Assembly (NCBI RefSeq): GCF_044068625.1
Contig: NZ_JBIPKH010000014.1
Coordinates: forward strand, 27,362-91,361
Origin: Desulfurivibrio sp044068625
GTDB taxonomy: Bacteria > Desulfobacterota > Desulfobulbia > Desulfobulbales > Desulfurivibrionaceae
Length of the DNA: 64,000 bases
Reading direction: 5' to 3'
Part shown: positions 8,011 to 16,503 of the stretch, piece after piece
Position numbering within the stretch: position 1 is the first letter of the stretch
Layout of the letters: every line of letters begins with the position of its first letter
The notes under the pieces: model-generated
What the model was told of the DNA's origin: nothing
What the model saw: the letters and a program-made list of their open reading frames with translations, nothing else
The model's database searches: none
Translations under genes and position numbers: made by a program

Positions 8011-9183
8011 ATGAAAGAGGCGGAAAGGGATTACTGGATCTCCACCATGCTGGAGGCCTACGACAACGTTTCAGACCTCAACCTCACGGTGGGAAGGCCC
8101 CTGCAGGTGGAAGCGGCGGGTCGCCTGCTGCCGATCCGGGTGGAACCGCCGGTGGAGGCGTTGACCCCCTTCCAGACCGAGGTTTTCGCCCTCAATCTGA
8201 TCCGGGGGGACAAACGGCTGCTCAACGACCTGATCGAGCGGGGCTCCTGCGATCTTTCCCATACCGTGGAGGACAAGGCCCGTTTCCGGATCAACATTTT
8301 TCAGCAGAAGGGGAACCTGGCCACCGTCCTGCGGAAACTCTCCACCCAGATCCCCACCATCGCCGACCTCAACCTGCCCTCCATCTTCAACAACATGTCC
8401 ATCGAGCGCAGCGGCTTTATCCTGGTCACCGGCGCCACCGGTTCGGGTAAGTCAACCACCCTGGCCGCCCTGCTGGACAAGCTGAACGACGAGCGACCGG
8501 AGCATATCATTACCCTGGAGGACCCCATTGAGTTCGTGCACCCGCACAAGCAGGCCACCTTCAACCAGCGAGAGCTGAGCACCGACTTCGATGAGTTTTC
8601 CTCCGGGCTGCGCGCCGCCCTCCGCCAGGCCCCCAAGATCATCCTGGTGGGTGAGATGCGGGACCGGACCACCATGGAGATCGGGTTGTCGGCGGCGGAG
8701 ACCGGCCACCTGGTGCTCTCCACCCTCCATACCGTCGATGCCGGCCAGACCATCAACCGCATCCTGGGTATGTTCGAGCGGGATGAGCAGGCCCAGGTCC
8801 GCAACCGCCTGATCGACACCGTCCGCTGGATCGTCTGCCAGCGGCTGCTGCCCAAAATCGGGGGCGGCCGGGTGGCGGCCCTGGAGATCATGGGGATGAG
8901 CCTGCGGATCAAGGATCTGATCCAGAACGGCGAGCAGGAGGACAAAACCTACTACGACATCATCTCCGACTCGCGGGCCTTCGGCTGGCAGACCTTCGAC
9001 CAGCATATCCTCCAGCTTTACGAACAGGGGATCATCACCGAAGAGACCGCCGTGGCCTACTGCACCCGCCGGACCACCATCAACCGGGGCTTAGACCAGA
9101 TCAAGGCGGCCAAGGGCGAAGAGACCACCAGAATCAAGGGGCTCAGCATGGAGGAGACCGACCCCCGCGCCCGCCGCCGTTAA
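8011..9183 (+). CDS. pilT: PilT/PilU-family twitching motility ATPase
   Basis: 390 residues. A PAS-like N-terminal domain is followed by the RecA-type core: Walker A GATGSGKST (about residues 138-146), Asp box ITLEDPIEF, Walker B IILVGEMRD and His box LSTLHT. These hexamers power pilus retraction. The C-terminal part contains GWQTFDQHIL, closer to PilU than to PilT, and I see no clear AIRNLI motif. It is probably co-transcribed with the zinc-ribbon gene 30 bp downstream. The pilM/N-O group lies about 5 kb away on the other strand, so the pilus genes are split here. GAGAGG lies 6 bases before the ATG. Confidence 0.9.
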   Translation: MKEAERDYWISTMLEAYDNVSDLNLTVGRPLQVEAAGRLLPIRVEPPVEALTPFQTEVFALNLIRGDKRLLNDLIERGSCDLSHTVEDKARFRINIFQQKGNLATVLRKLSTQIPTIADLNLPSIFNNMSIERSGFILVTGATGSGKSTTLAALLDKLNDERPEHIITLEDPIEFVHPHKQATFNQRELSTDFDEFSSGLRAALRQAPKIILVGEMRDRTTMEIGLSAAETGHLVLSTLHTVDAGQTINRILGMFERDEQAQVRNRLIDTVRWIVCQRLLPKIGGGRVAALEIMGMSLRIKDLIQNGEQEDKTYYDIISDSRAFGWQTFDQHILQLYEQGIITEETAVAYCTRRTTINRGLDQIKAAKGEETTRIKGLSMEETDPRARRR

Positions 9184-9213
9184 CCGGAAGATCAAGCCAG
9201 GGAGAACCACCAA

Positions 9214-9942
9214 ATGCTGACCCACTGCCCCCACTGCCAAAAAGAGATCAACCTCTCCGTCCCCCAAAAATCGAAAATCCGCCAGGCCTTGAGCGGCCTG
9301 CCCGAAGGCAAGACCCTGAAGATCTCCTGCCCCAACTGCCGGGAGGGGATCCACCTTAACCGGGAAGAGATCCCCGTGGAGGCCGCCCCGGGAGCCCCCA
9401 AGCCGGAGCGGCCCCAAGCAAGCGGCACGGCGCCAGCCCCCCCGTCCCCCCCCGATATTGCCTGGCTGCGGGAGGATGGGGCCCAGCCCGATCTGGAGGA
9501 GGTGGTCAAGGACGTGCCCCTGGCCTTGGTCCTGGTCAGGGACGAGCAGCTCCGGCGCCAGGTCGGTGAGGCTTTACAGATCCTGGGCTATCAGCCCGAG
9601 TTCCCGGCAAGCGGGGCGGCGGCGGAAAAAAGGATGCGGTTTGTCAACTTCTCGGCGGTGGTGCTGCATAGTGACTTCGAGGAGGGGGGCTTGGCCGATT
9701 CGGCCTTTCACCGCCATATGCGCAAACTGCCGATGGGTGTGCGCCGGATGCTGCTCTACGTCCTGATCGGACCCGATTTCCACACCCTCTACGACCTGCA
9801 GGCCCTCACCTGGAGCGCCAACCTGGTGGTCAATCAGCGGGATGCCGGCAAGATGCCCCTGGTCCTCAAAAAGGCCTTCCATGACTACCAGCTCCTCTTC
9901 GGCCCCTACATCGCGGCCCTGCGGGAGCACGGCAAGCTCTAA
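9214..9942 (+). CDS. Zinc-ribbon protein with a degenerate receiver-like C-terminus (unknown)
   Basis: 242 residues; I do not recognise a named family. The first 50 residues hold two Cys pairs (CPHC at about 5-8, CPNC at about 39-42), resembling the MJ0042-type zinc ribbons common in deltaproteobacterial regulatory proteins. A Pro/Ala-rich linker (about 60-90) follows. Residues about 105-235 read like a response-regulator fold (LALVLVRDEQLRRQVGEAL, then a VVLHSDF strand) but without a clear phospho-acceptor pattern. It is the second gene after the PilT/PilU gene, with a 30-bp gap, so a role in pilus regulation is an inference from position. Confidence 0.6.
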   Translation: MLTHCPHCQKEINLSVPQKSKIRQALSGLPEGKTLKISCPNCREGIHLNREEIPVEAAPGAPKPERPQASGTAPAPPSPPDIAWLREDGAQPDLEEVVKDVPLALVLVRDEQLRRQVGEALQILGYQPEFPASGAAAEKRMRFVNFSAVVLHSDFEEGGLADSAFHRHMRKLPMGVRRMLLYVLIGPDFHTLYDLQALTWSANLVVNQRDAGKMPLVLKKAFHDYQLLFGPYIAALREHGKL

Positions 9943-9983
9943 CCTAACGCCGGGGGCCAGGGAGGGGCAGTGATTCCACCCCC

Positions 9984-11390
9984 TTACCGGTTGTAGATAT
10001 CTTCGTGGCGCTCGATATCGTCCTCGCCCAGGTAGCTGCCCGACTGCACTTCGATCAGCTCCAGGGGGATCTGGCCGGGATTGCGCAGCCGGTGCAGGGC
10101 CCCCACCGGGATAAAGGTGGATTCGTTTTCGCTGAGCAGCCGGGTTTGGCCGTCGGTGGTGACCTCGGCGGTACCCTTGACCACCACCCAGTGTTCCGCC
10201 CGGTGGTAATGGCGCTGCAGGGAGAGGCTGGCCCCGGGGTTGACCACGATCCGCTTCACCTGGAAACGATCGGCGGTATCGACACACTCGTAGGAGCCCC
10301 AGGGGCGAAAAACCCGACGATGGAGCAGCACCTCCTCCCGCCCCCGCTGCTTCAACTCGCCCACCAGCTCCTTCACCTCCTGGACCCGGTCCCGACGGGC
10401 CACCAGGATCGCGTCGGCGGTTTCCACCACCACCAGATTGTCAACCCCCAGCAGGGCCACCAGCCGGCCCGAGGTCCGGACATAACAGTCATGGCTGTCC
10501 CGGGCCAGCACCTGGCCATGGAGGGTATTGCCCTCGGGGTCGGCGGGACCGATCTCCCAAAGGGCGTTCCAGGAACCCACGTCACTCCAGCCGCAGGCCA
10601 ATGGGATCACCGCCGCGGCGGCGGTGCGCTCCATCACCGCGTAATCGATAGAGCGGGCGGGAGAGGCGGAAAAAGCCTCCTTGTCCAGGCGGATAAAATC
10701 GAGATCCAGGTGGCGCTTGGCGTGGGCCTCGGCCACCCGGGCGGCCATTTCCGGTTCGAAGGCGGCCAACTCGGCGAGCAAGCGGGAGGCTTTAAACAGA
10801 AAAATCCCGCTGTTCCAGAGATAACCCTCGGCCAGATAGGCGGCCGCGGAGGCAGCATCCGGTTTTTCACGGAAGCAGACCACCGCCCGGGCGCCACCCT
10901 CGGGGTTCAGGGGCTCCCCGGGCTGGATGTAGCCATAGCCGGTTTCCGGGTGGGTCGGCACGATTCCGAAGGTGACCAGCCCGCCGGTCTCGGCCACCGC
11001 TTCCCCGCTGGCCACCACGGCGGCAAAGAGATCGACCTGCCGCACCAGGTGATCGGCGGGCAGCACCAGCAACAGGGGATCATCACCGTCGGCGGCGGCC
11101 TCCAGGGCGGCGGCGGCAATGGCCGGCGCGGTGTCCCGCCCCACCGGCTCGATCAGAATGGTGGCCTTGACTCCCACCGCCCGCAACTGCTCAGCCACCA
11201 TGAACCGGTGATCCTCGGTGCAGACCACGATGGGCCGACCCACCCCCGAAAGCTGCTCCAGGCGGCGCACCGTCTGCTGCAGCATGGTCTCTTCACTGGT
11301 CAAGGCCAGCAACTGCTTGGGATAAAGCTCCCTGGAGAGCGGCCAAAGCCGGGTGCCGGAACCACCGGCCAGTAAAACCGGAACAATCAT
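9984..11390 (-). CDS. manC: Mannose-1-phosphate guanylyltransferase / mannose-6-phosphate isomerase
   Basis: 468 residues, the normal length for the bifunctional ManC/AlgA/XanB type. The N-terminal nucleotidyltransferase has LLAGGSGTRLWPLSRELYPK, with the GTP-binding signature, and FREKPDA further on. The C-terminal cupin isomerase domain has PWGSYECVD and RHYHRAEHWVVVKGTAEV with its metal-binding histidines. It makes GDP-mannose for surface polysaccharide. Its ATG overlaps the stop of the preceding small gene (ATGA), so translation is coupled. It is the last gene of a long minus-strand run. Confidence 0.93.
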   Translation of the reverse strand: MIVPVLLAGGSGTRLWPLSRELYPKQLLALTSEETMLQQTVRRLEQLSGVGRPIVVCTEDHRFMVAEQLRAVGVKATILIEPVGRDTAPAIAAAALEAAADGDDPLLLVLPADHLVRQVDLFAAVVASGEAVAETGGLVTFGIVPTHPETGYGYIQPGEPLNPEGGARAVVCFREKPDAASAAAYLAEGYLWNSGIFLFKASRLLAELAAFEPEMAARVAEAHAKRHLDLDFIRLDKEAFSASPARSIDYAVMERTAAAAVIPLACGWSDVGSWNALWEIGPADPEGNTLHGQVLARDSHDCYVRTSGRLVALLGVDNLVVVETADAILVARRDRVQEVKELVGELKQRGREEVLLHRRVFRPWGSYECVDTADRFQVKRIVVNPGASLSLQRHYHRAEHWVVVKGTAEVTTDGQTRLLSENESTFIPVGALHRLRNPGQIPLELIEVQSGSYLGEDDIERHEDIYNR

Positions 11391-11866
11391 CGCTCTCCCC
11401 CTCCCAAAGTAACCGGCCGGGCCTCCGTGGGCAACCAGGCCAGCATCTCGTCCAGGGCCGGCACCATATTGAGACCGTCGGCCACCAGGTCAACGCCGAA
11501 TCCCCATTTAAGCAGGGTCAGCAGGCCCAGGCCCAGCAGCAGGCCCACCAATAGATAAATGGCCCAGAAAACGGCCATGGCGATCCGATTGCAACGCCCC
11601 TCCTGCCGCCGGCTGGCCCGCCGGTCACGGCCGGCCAGGAACACATAATACCAGCGGCGGCTGCCCACCCCAACCACCCCCCGCACATCAAAGGGATGGC
11701 GATGACCGCGATGGGCGCCCATGGCCTCCTTGAGGCTGAGCAGCTGCTCCTCGGAAAAGGAGGCGGCCACCCGCTCCGGCACCCGGCCCAGAATCCCGGC
11801 AATCATCGGATCATGACGGATATCCCTGGTCGGCGGCCCACTCTCTTGCGTACTCATCTTCATCAC
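11387..11866 (-). CDS. Conserved hypothetical membrane protein
   Basis: About 159 residues, function not recognised. The N-terminal half has a soluble block HPFDVRGVVGVGSRRWYYVFLAGRDRR and an Arg-rich stretch. Similar HP-D-R / YY-x-LL-G-RDRR blocks occur in small bacterial membrane proteins of unknown role. One strong hydrophobic segment (about 92-117) follows. The start could be the GTG at 11866 or the ATGs at 11863 or 11857; the last best fits the GGGAGA spacing. It sits 15 bp after glmS and overlaps manC by 4 bp, so it belongs to this sugar-nucleotide operon. Confidence 0.65.
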   Translation of the reverse strand: MMKMSTQESGPPTRDIRHDPMIAGILGRVPERVAASFSEEQLLSLKEAMGAHRGHRHPFDVRGVVGVGSRRWYYVFLAGRDRRASRRQEGRCNRIAMAVFWAIYLLVGLLLGLGLLTLLKWGFGVDLVADGLNMVPALDEMLAWLPTEARPVTLGGGER

Positions 11867-11881
11867 TCTCCCGCGCTTACC

Positions 11882-13735
11882 CTACTCAACGGTGACGCTC
11901 TTGGCCAGATTGCGGGGCTGATCCACATCACAACCCCGCAGCCTGGCCACCTGGTAAGCCAACAACTGCAAGGGGATGGTATAAAGAATCGGATTGAGAT
12001 CCGGCATCACCACCGGCAGTTGCACCACAAACTCGCCCAAGCGGGCCAGACCGTCATCCCCCCGGCTGCCCAGCAGGATCAGGCGGCCATGCCGGGCCTT
12101 GACCTCCTCGACGTTGGCGATCAGCTTTTCATAAACCCCGTCCTGGGGGGCCAGGGCCAGCACCGGCATATCCCGGTCGATCAGGGCGATGGGTCCATGC
12201 TTCATCTCGCCGGCGGCATAACCCTCGGCGTGGATATAGGAGATCTCCTTGAGCTTCAGGGCCCCCTCCAGGGCGATGGGGAAATTCTCCCCCCGAGCCA
12301 GGAAGAGAAAGTGGCGGCTTTTGACAAACTCCTCGGCCAGCCGCTCCATCTCCTCCAGCCAGCCGGGCAGCTCCTTGGCCACCAGGGGAGGCAGTTCAAC
12401 CAGGGATTCGATCATGGTCCGGCGCTCCTCGGCCACCATGGTCCCCCGTACCTGGGCGAAATAGAGGGTGAGGAGGAACAGGGCCACCAGCTGGCAGGTG
12501 AAGGCCTTGGTGGAGGCCACCCCGATCTCGGGGCCGGCATGAGTGTAGATGGTCCCATGGGCCTCCCGGGTCATGGTACTGCCCAGCACGTTACAGATGG
12601 TCAGCACCCGGGCGCCCGCCTGGCGGGCCAGGCGCATGCCGGCCAGGGTATCGGCGGTCTCGCCGGACTGGGAGATCGGCACCACCAGGACACTTTTATC
12701 AAGGATCAGGCGGCGATAGCGAAACTCCGAGGCGATATCCACCTCCACCGGAATCCCGACCCGTTTTTCCAGCCAGTATTTGGCCACCAGGGCGGCATGC
12801 CAGGAGCTACCGCAGGCCAGCAGCGAGATCCGCTTGATCCCCTTGATCTCCCGGTCGGAAAGCCCCAGCTCCGGCAGGCTGACCTGGCCGTTTTCGGGAT
12901 CGACCCGCCCCCGGAAGGTGCTGAGGATCGCCTGGGGTTGCTCGAAGATCTCCTTGAGCATGAAATGGGTATACCCGCCCTTCTCGGCCATGGCCGGATT
13001 CCAGTCGACGATTTTAACCTCCTTGGAGACCTCCCGGCCGGAGGCCAGCTTGCGGACCTCGAAGCGGTCGCGGTAGAGCAGGGCCACCTCGTGGTCGTCG
13101 AGAAAAACCACCCGGTTGGTGTAAGGCAGCAGGGCGGGAATATCGGAGGCCAGCAGGCAGCCGCCGCCATCCCCAGGCTCCGGCACCCCCAGCACCAACG
13201 GACTCTGGCAACGGGCGGCGATCAGCATATCCGGCGCCCCGGACCACATCACCCCCACCGCGTAGGAACCCTGAACCCTTTGCAGGGCTTTGCGCACCGC
13301 CGCCAGCAGATTCTTGCCGTTGAAAAGCTCCTCGATCAGGTGGACCAAGACCTCGGTATCGGTTTCGGAACGGAAGACATGGCCCTTGCCCTGCAACTCC
13401 TCCCGTAGGGCGTGGTAGTTTTCGATGATTCCATTATGGACCACCACCAGCTCGCCGGTACAGTCGCTATGGGGGTGGGCGTTGAGTTCCGAGGGCGAAC
13501 CATGGGTGGCCCAACGGGTATGCCCCAGGCCGATATGGCTCTCCACATCCCGCACCGCGTCCAGCTTCTCCTCCAGGTTGACCAGCTTGCCCATGGCCCG
13601 GTGCTTGACCAGACCACCCTGGTGGAGATAAACCAGACCCGCCGAATCATAGCCCCGATATTCCAGGCGCTTGAGCCCCTCCAACAAAATCGGCACCACT
13701 CGGCGCGGCCCGATATAACCGACAATTCCACACAT
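11882..13735 (-). CDS. glmS: Glutamine--fructose-6-phosphate aminotransferase (isomerizing)
   Basis: 617 residues, full length. It opens with MCGIVGYIG, so Cys2 becomes the N-terminal nucleophile after Met removal. The class II glutaminase domain (about 1-220, with RWATHGSPSELNAHPH) is followed by two SIS isomerase domains (CGSSWHA and ISQSGETADTL in the first; HAEGYAAGEMKHGP in the second). It ends in the conserved PRNLAKSVTVE. It makes glucosamine-6-phosphate for peptidoglycan and LPS. The leader is only 15 bp after the nifS-like stop, so there is no room for a glmS ribozyme. Confidence 0.97.
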   Translation of the reverse strand: MCGIVGYIGPRRVVPILLEGLKRLEYRGYDSAGLVYLHQGGLVKHRAMGKLVNLEEKLDAVRDVESHIGLGHTRWATHGSPSELNAHPHSDCTGELVVVHNGIIENYHALREELQGKGHVFRSETDTEVLVHLIEELFNGKNLLAAVRKALQRVQGSYAVGVMWSGAPDMLIAARCQSPLVLGVPEPGDGGGCLLASDIPALLPYTNRVVFLDDHEVALLYRDRFEVRKLASGREVSKEVKIVDWNPAMAEKGGYTHFMLKEIFEQPQAILSTFRGRVDPENGQVSLPELGLSDREIKGIKRISLLACGSSWHAALVAKYWLEKRVGIPVEVDIASEFRYRRLILDKSVLVVPISQSGETADTLAGMRLARQAGARVLTICNVLGSTMTREAHGTIYTHAGPEIGVASTKAFTCQLVALFLLTLYFAQVRGTMVAEERRTMIESLVELPPLVAKELPGWLEEMERLAEEFVKSRHFLFLARGENFPIALEGALKLKEISYIHAEGYAAGEMKHGPIALIDRDMPVLALAPQDGVYEKLIANVEEVKARHGRLILLGSRGDDGLARLGEFVVQLPVVMPDLNPILYTIPLQLLAYQVARLRGCDVDQPRNLAKSVTVE

Positions 13736-13750
13736 TGTTTTTCCTCTTGC

Positions 13751-14902
13751 TTAGACAAAGACCTGGCGAGAACGCCGAACCACCTCGGGCAGGACGGCCA
13801 GAAAGGCGGCCACTTCCGCCTCGCTGTTCAAGCGGCTCAAGCTGATCCGCAAGGTGCCGTGGCGATAGCTCTCCGGCACCGCCATGGCGGCCAGCACCGG
13901 GGAGGGATCAAGATCGCCGCCGTGACAGGCGGCATGGGCCGATACCGCAAAACCTCGATCATCGAGGTCCTGGATCATCTGGGCCGAAGAGCAGTATTCA
14001 AAACTGACATTGATGGTGTTGGCCAACCGCGGCGCCTCACCCCCGTTGATCAACGCCCCCGGGCAGCAATCACGAATTCCGGCCTCCAGCTTGCGGCCCA
14101 GGACCGCCAGTTTCTCCCGGCCTCCCCCGGCCAGGTGGGCGGCCGCCAGCTCGCAGGCCAGACCGAAACCGACAATGCCGGCCACGTTTTCGGTGCCGGC
14201 CCGCCGGCCGCCTTCCTGGCCGGCTCCCATGATCAACGGGGTCACCGGGGCGGTCCGGGCCAGGTAAAGGGCGCCGCACCCCTTGGGTCCGTGCAATTTG
14301 TGGGCGGCCAGGCTGAGATAATCCACCGGCCACTCCTCGGCCCTGAGCTCCTCTTTGCCGGCCAGTTGCACCGCGTCACAATGGAAGAGAACCCCCCGCT
14401 CCCGGCAGATGGCCCCCAGCTCGGCCAGATCCCAAAGGACTCCGGTTTCATTGTTGGCCGCCATCAGTGAGACCAGGGCGGTATCTTCGCTGAGGGCCGC
14501 CCGCAGCCGGGCGGAATCCAACCGGCCCGCCGCGTCCACCGGCAGGCGTTGGATCTGGTAACCGTGATGTTTCTCGAGAAAATTGAGGGGTTGCTGCACC
14601 GAGGGGTGCTCCACCGCCGAGGTGACGATCTTGTGGGCCCGGGGCCGGGCCAGAACCGCGCTTAAAATCGCCTGGCAGTTGGCCTCGCTGCCGCCGCCGG
14701 TGAACACCAGCCGCTCCGAGGCGCAGTGGAGGAGGGCCGCCACCCGCTCCCGCCCCTCTTCCACCGCCCGCCGGGCCTCCTCGCCCAGGGCGTGGCCGCT
14801 GGAGGGATTGCCGAAGTTCTCTTTTAAAGAGATGGCCATGGCCGCGGCCACCTCGGGCGCCAGGGGAGTGGTGGCGTTGTTGTCGAAATAAATTTTGGGC
14901 AT
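13751..14902 (-). CDS. NifS/IscS-type cysteine desulfurase, linked to nadA
   Basis: About 383 residues. PLP motifs: the Lys block SLAAHKLHGPKG, GGGSEANCQAIL near residue 70 and ANNETG. The mobile catalytic loop reads SAHAACHGGDLDPSPVL, with the active Cys, instead of the usual SGSACTSG. The enzyme takes sulfur from cysteine to build Fe-S clusters. Its place 16 bp downstream of nadA suggests it serves the oxygen-sensitive 4Fe-4S cluster of quinolinate synthase, a pairing also known in Bacillus. GTG (14908) and two ATGs (14905, 14902) are possible starts; the last gives the best spacing from GAGGAG. Confidence 0.88.
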   Translation of the reverse strand: MPKIYFDNNATTPLAPEVAAAMAISLKENFGNPSSGHALGEEARRAVEEGRERVAALLHCASERLVFTGGGSEANCQAILSAVLARPRAHKIVTSAVEHPSVQQPLNFLEKHHGYQIQRLPVDAAGRLDSARLRAALSEDTALVSLMAANNETGVLWDLAELGAICRERGVLFHCDAVQLAGKEELRAEEWPVDYLSLAAHKLHGPKGCGALYLARTAPVTPLIMGAGQEGGRRAGTENVAGIVGFGLACELAAAHLAGGGREKLAVLGRKLEAGIRDCCPGALINGGEAPRLANTINVSFEYCSSAQMIQDLDDRGFAVSAHAACHGGDLDPSPVLAAMAVPESYRHGTLRISLSRLNSEAEVAAFLAVLPEVVRRSRQVFV

Positions 14903-14918
14903 CATCACTCCTCGGCGC

Positions 14919-16013
14919 TCAGATCGCCAGCATCCGCTCCAGGGCCAGCCGGGCCGAAGCCGCCGTCACCGCCGGCACCGTGATCCGATTGACCTCCCGC
15001 CCGGCCGCCAGGTGGTCGAGAATCCAGAGCAGGTAGGCGGGCTTGATACGATACATGGTGGAGCAGAGGCATTGAAAGGGGGAAAGGGAGTGGATATCCT
15101 GCTCGGGGTGACGGGCCTGGAGGCGGCGGACCAGGTTGATCTCGGTGCCCACCGCCCATTTGGAGCCCGGCGGGGCCTGTTCAATCGCCTTGATGATCGC
15201 TTCGGTGGAGCCATACTGGTCGGCCCGGCTCACCACCTCCCGGCGGCACTCGGGGTGGACGATGATCCTGACCCGGGGGTCGCGGGCCCGCCAGGCCTCC
15301 ACATGGGCCGCCGAAAACTGCATGTGCACCGTGCAGTAGCCATCCCAGAGGATCACCCGGGCCCGCTTCACCGCCTCGGGATCATTGCCGCCCAGGGGCC
15401 GGCCCCGGCGCCAGAGAATCACCTCGGCCTCGGCGAGGCCGATGGCGGCGGCGGAGTTGCGTCCCAGGTGTTCGTCGGGGAAAAAGAAGACCCGTTCCCC
15501 CTTGGCCAGGGCCCATTGCAGGACCCGTTCGGCGTTGGAGGAGGTGCAGACCGAACCGCCCCGCTCCCCGACCAGGGCCTTGATCGCCGCCGAGGAGTTG
15601 ACGTAGGTCACCGGCACCAGGCCATCGGCATCGATCACCTGGCCCAGCTCGGCAAAGGCCCACTCCACCTCGGGACGGGTGGCCATATCGGCCATGGGGC
15701 AGCCGGCCCGCAGATCGGGCAAAAAGACCCGCTGCCCCTCGTTGGTGAGAATATCGGCCGATTCGGCCATGAAGTGCACGCCGCAGAAAACGATCAGACT
15801 CTTTTCCCGGTTTTCGGCGGCGATCCGGGCCAGCTTCAGGGAATCGCCGGTGGCGTCGGCATGGCGGAAAACCGCCTCCTGTTGATAGTGGTGGGCCAGC
15901 AGCAGCAGGCGGTCGGCCAGCTCTTCCTTGCGGGAGAGGATCCGGCGGTGCAGCGTATCTTCCGCTTGCTCAAGATACGCCGCCCCGATATCGACCTGGA
16001 CAAGGGATGTCAT
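14919..16013 (-). CDS. nadA: Quinolinate synthase
   Basis: 364 residues. Blocks LLAHHYQ, GVHFMAESADIL, PDLRAGCPMADM, TYVNSSA, CTSSNA, FFPDEHLGRN, WDGYCTVH, HPECRREVV and the final SPFQCLCSTMYR carry the three cluster cysteines of the NadA fold. It condenses iminoaspartate with dihydroxyacetone phosphate to quinolinate for NAD synthesis. No nadB or nadC is visible in the window. The cysteine desulfurase follows after 16 bp and hpf precedes by 16 bp. Confidence 0.95.
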   Translation of the reverse strand: MTSLVQVDIGAAYLEQAEDTLHRRILSRKEELADRLLLLAHHYQQEAVFRHADATGDSLKLARIAAENREKSLIVFCGVHFMAESADILTNEGQRVFLPDLRAGCPMADMATRPEVEWAFAELGQVIDADGLVPVTYVNSSAAIKALVGERGGSVCTSSNAERVLQWALAKGERVFFFPDEHLGRNSAAAIGLAEAEVILWRRGRPLGGNDPEAVKRARVILWDGYCTVHMQFSAAHVEAWRARDPRVRIIVHPECRREVVSRADQYGSTEAIIKAIEQAPPGSKWAVGTEINLVRRLQARHPEQDIHSLSPFQCLCSTMYRIKPAYLLWILDHLAAGREVNRITVPAVTAASARLALERMLAI

Positions 16014-16029
16014 GGTTTTGCGGGGAAGA

Positions 16030-16374
16030 TCAGGCTACTTCCGGCTCTTCCAGTTCCGGCCCCTTGGTGGCGGAGAATTGACGGCGCTTGCGCTGCAGTT
16101 CCTTGAGCTGCAGGCCCAGGGTGTCGAAGGCCTCTCCCAGGATGGTCCGCACCGATTCGCCCTTGCGGGAAACCACCACGGTATCATTGGGAACCCCCGC
16201 CACCAGACGAACCTCGTAGCCGCCGCTCTTGTGGCTGGCGGTCTCCTCGATGCTTACCCGCAGATGGTGGATCAGTCCGGCATGGTGCCGGGTCAACCGG
16301 GCCTTTTCGGCCTCGATCTTTTCCTGCCAGACCTTGCGGATATCCAAGTTACGGCCTTCAACCTGAAGCTCCAT
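16030..16374 (-). CDS. hpf: Ribosome hibernation-promoting factor (short form, HPF/RaiA family)
   Basis: 114 residues from the ATG at 16374. It starts MELQVEGRNLDIRKVWQEKI and keeps the beta-alpha-beta fold of the family. The GYEVRLVAGVPNDTVVVSRKGES block and an acidic tail follow. A longer frame upstream exists, but GGGAGGAA lies just before this ATG and a promoter at 16475-16503 would put the upstream extension in the leader. These proteins dimerise or silence 70S ribosomes in stationary phase. The RRRQF tail is short, so the long-form C-terminal dimerisation domain is absent. Confidence 0.82.
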   Translation of the reverse strand: MELQVEGRNLDIRKVWQEKIEAEKARLTRHHAGLIHHLRVSIEETASHKSGGYEVRLVAGVPNDTVVVSRKGESVRTILGEAFDTLGLQLKELQRKRRQFSATKGPELEEPEVA

Positions 16375-16474
16375 AAATTCCTCCCGGAAGATTAAGGGTG
16401 GTGCAACGAAAAACGGGCAAAATAGCCTCTGTTTACCATCTTTGCAACCAAAAAGCTCAGCACCTCCTGCCTTG

Positions 16475-16503
16475 AGGATAGTTGACTTGCCCAACCCCGT
16501 CAA
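16475..16503 (-). promoter_or_regulatory. Sigma-70 promoter upstream of hpf-nadA-nifS-glmS
   Basis: On the minus strand, TTGACG (16503-16498), a 17-bp spacer and TATCCT (16480-16475). The -35 box overlaps the nagZ stop. The start of transcription would fall near 16468, giving a leader of about 95 nt before hpf. This splits the long minus-strand run into queC-nagZ and hpf-onward units. Confidence 0.55.

Noticed and set aside
11867..13750. glmS ribozyme
   Set aside because: The gap to the previous gene is 15 bp, and the ribozyme is a Gram-positive feature.
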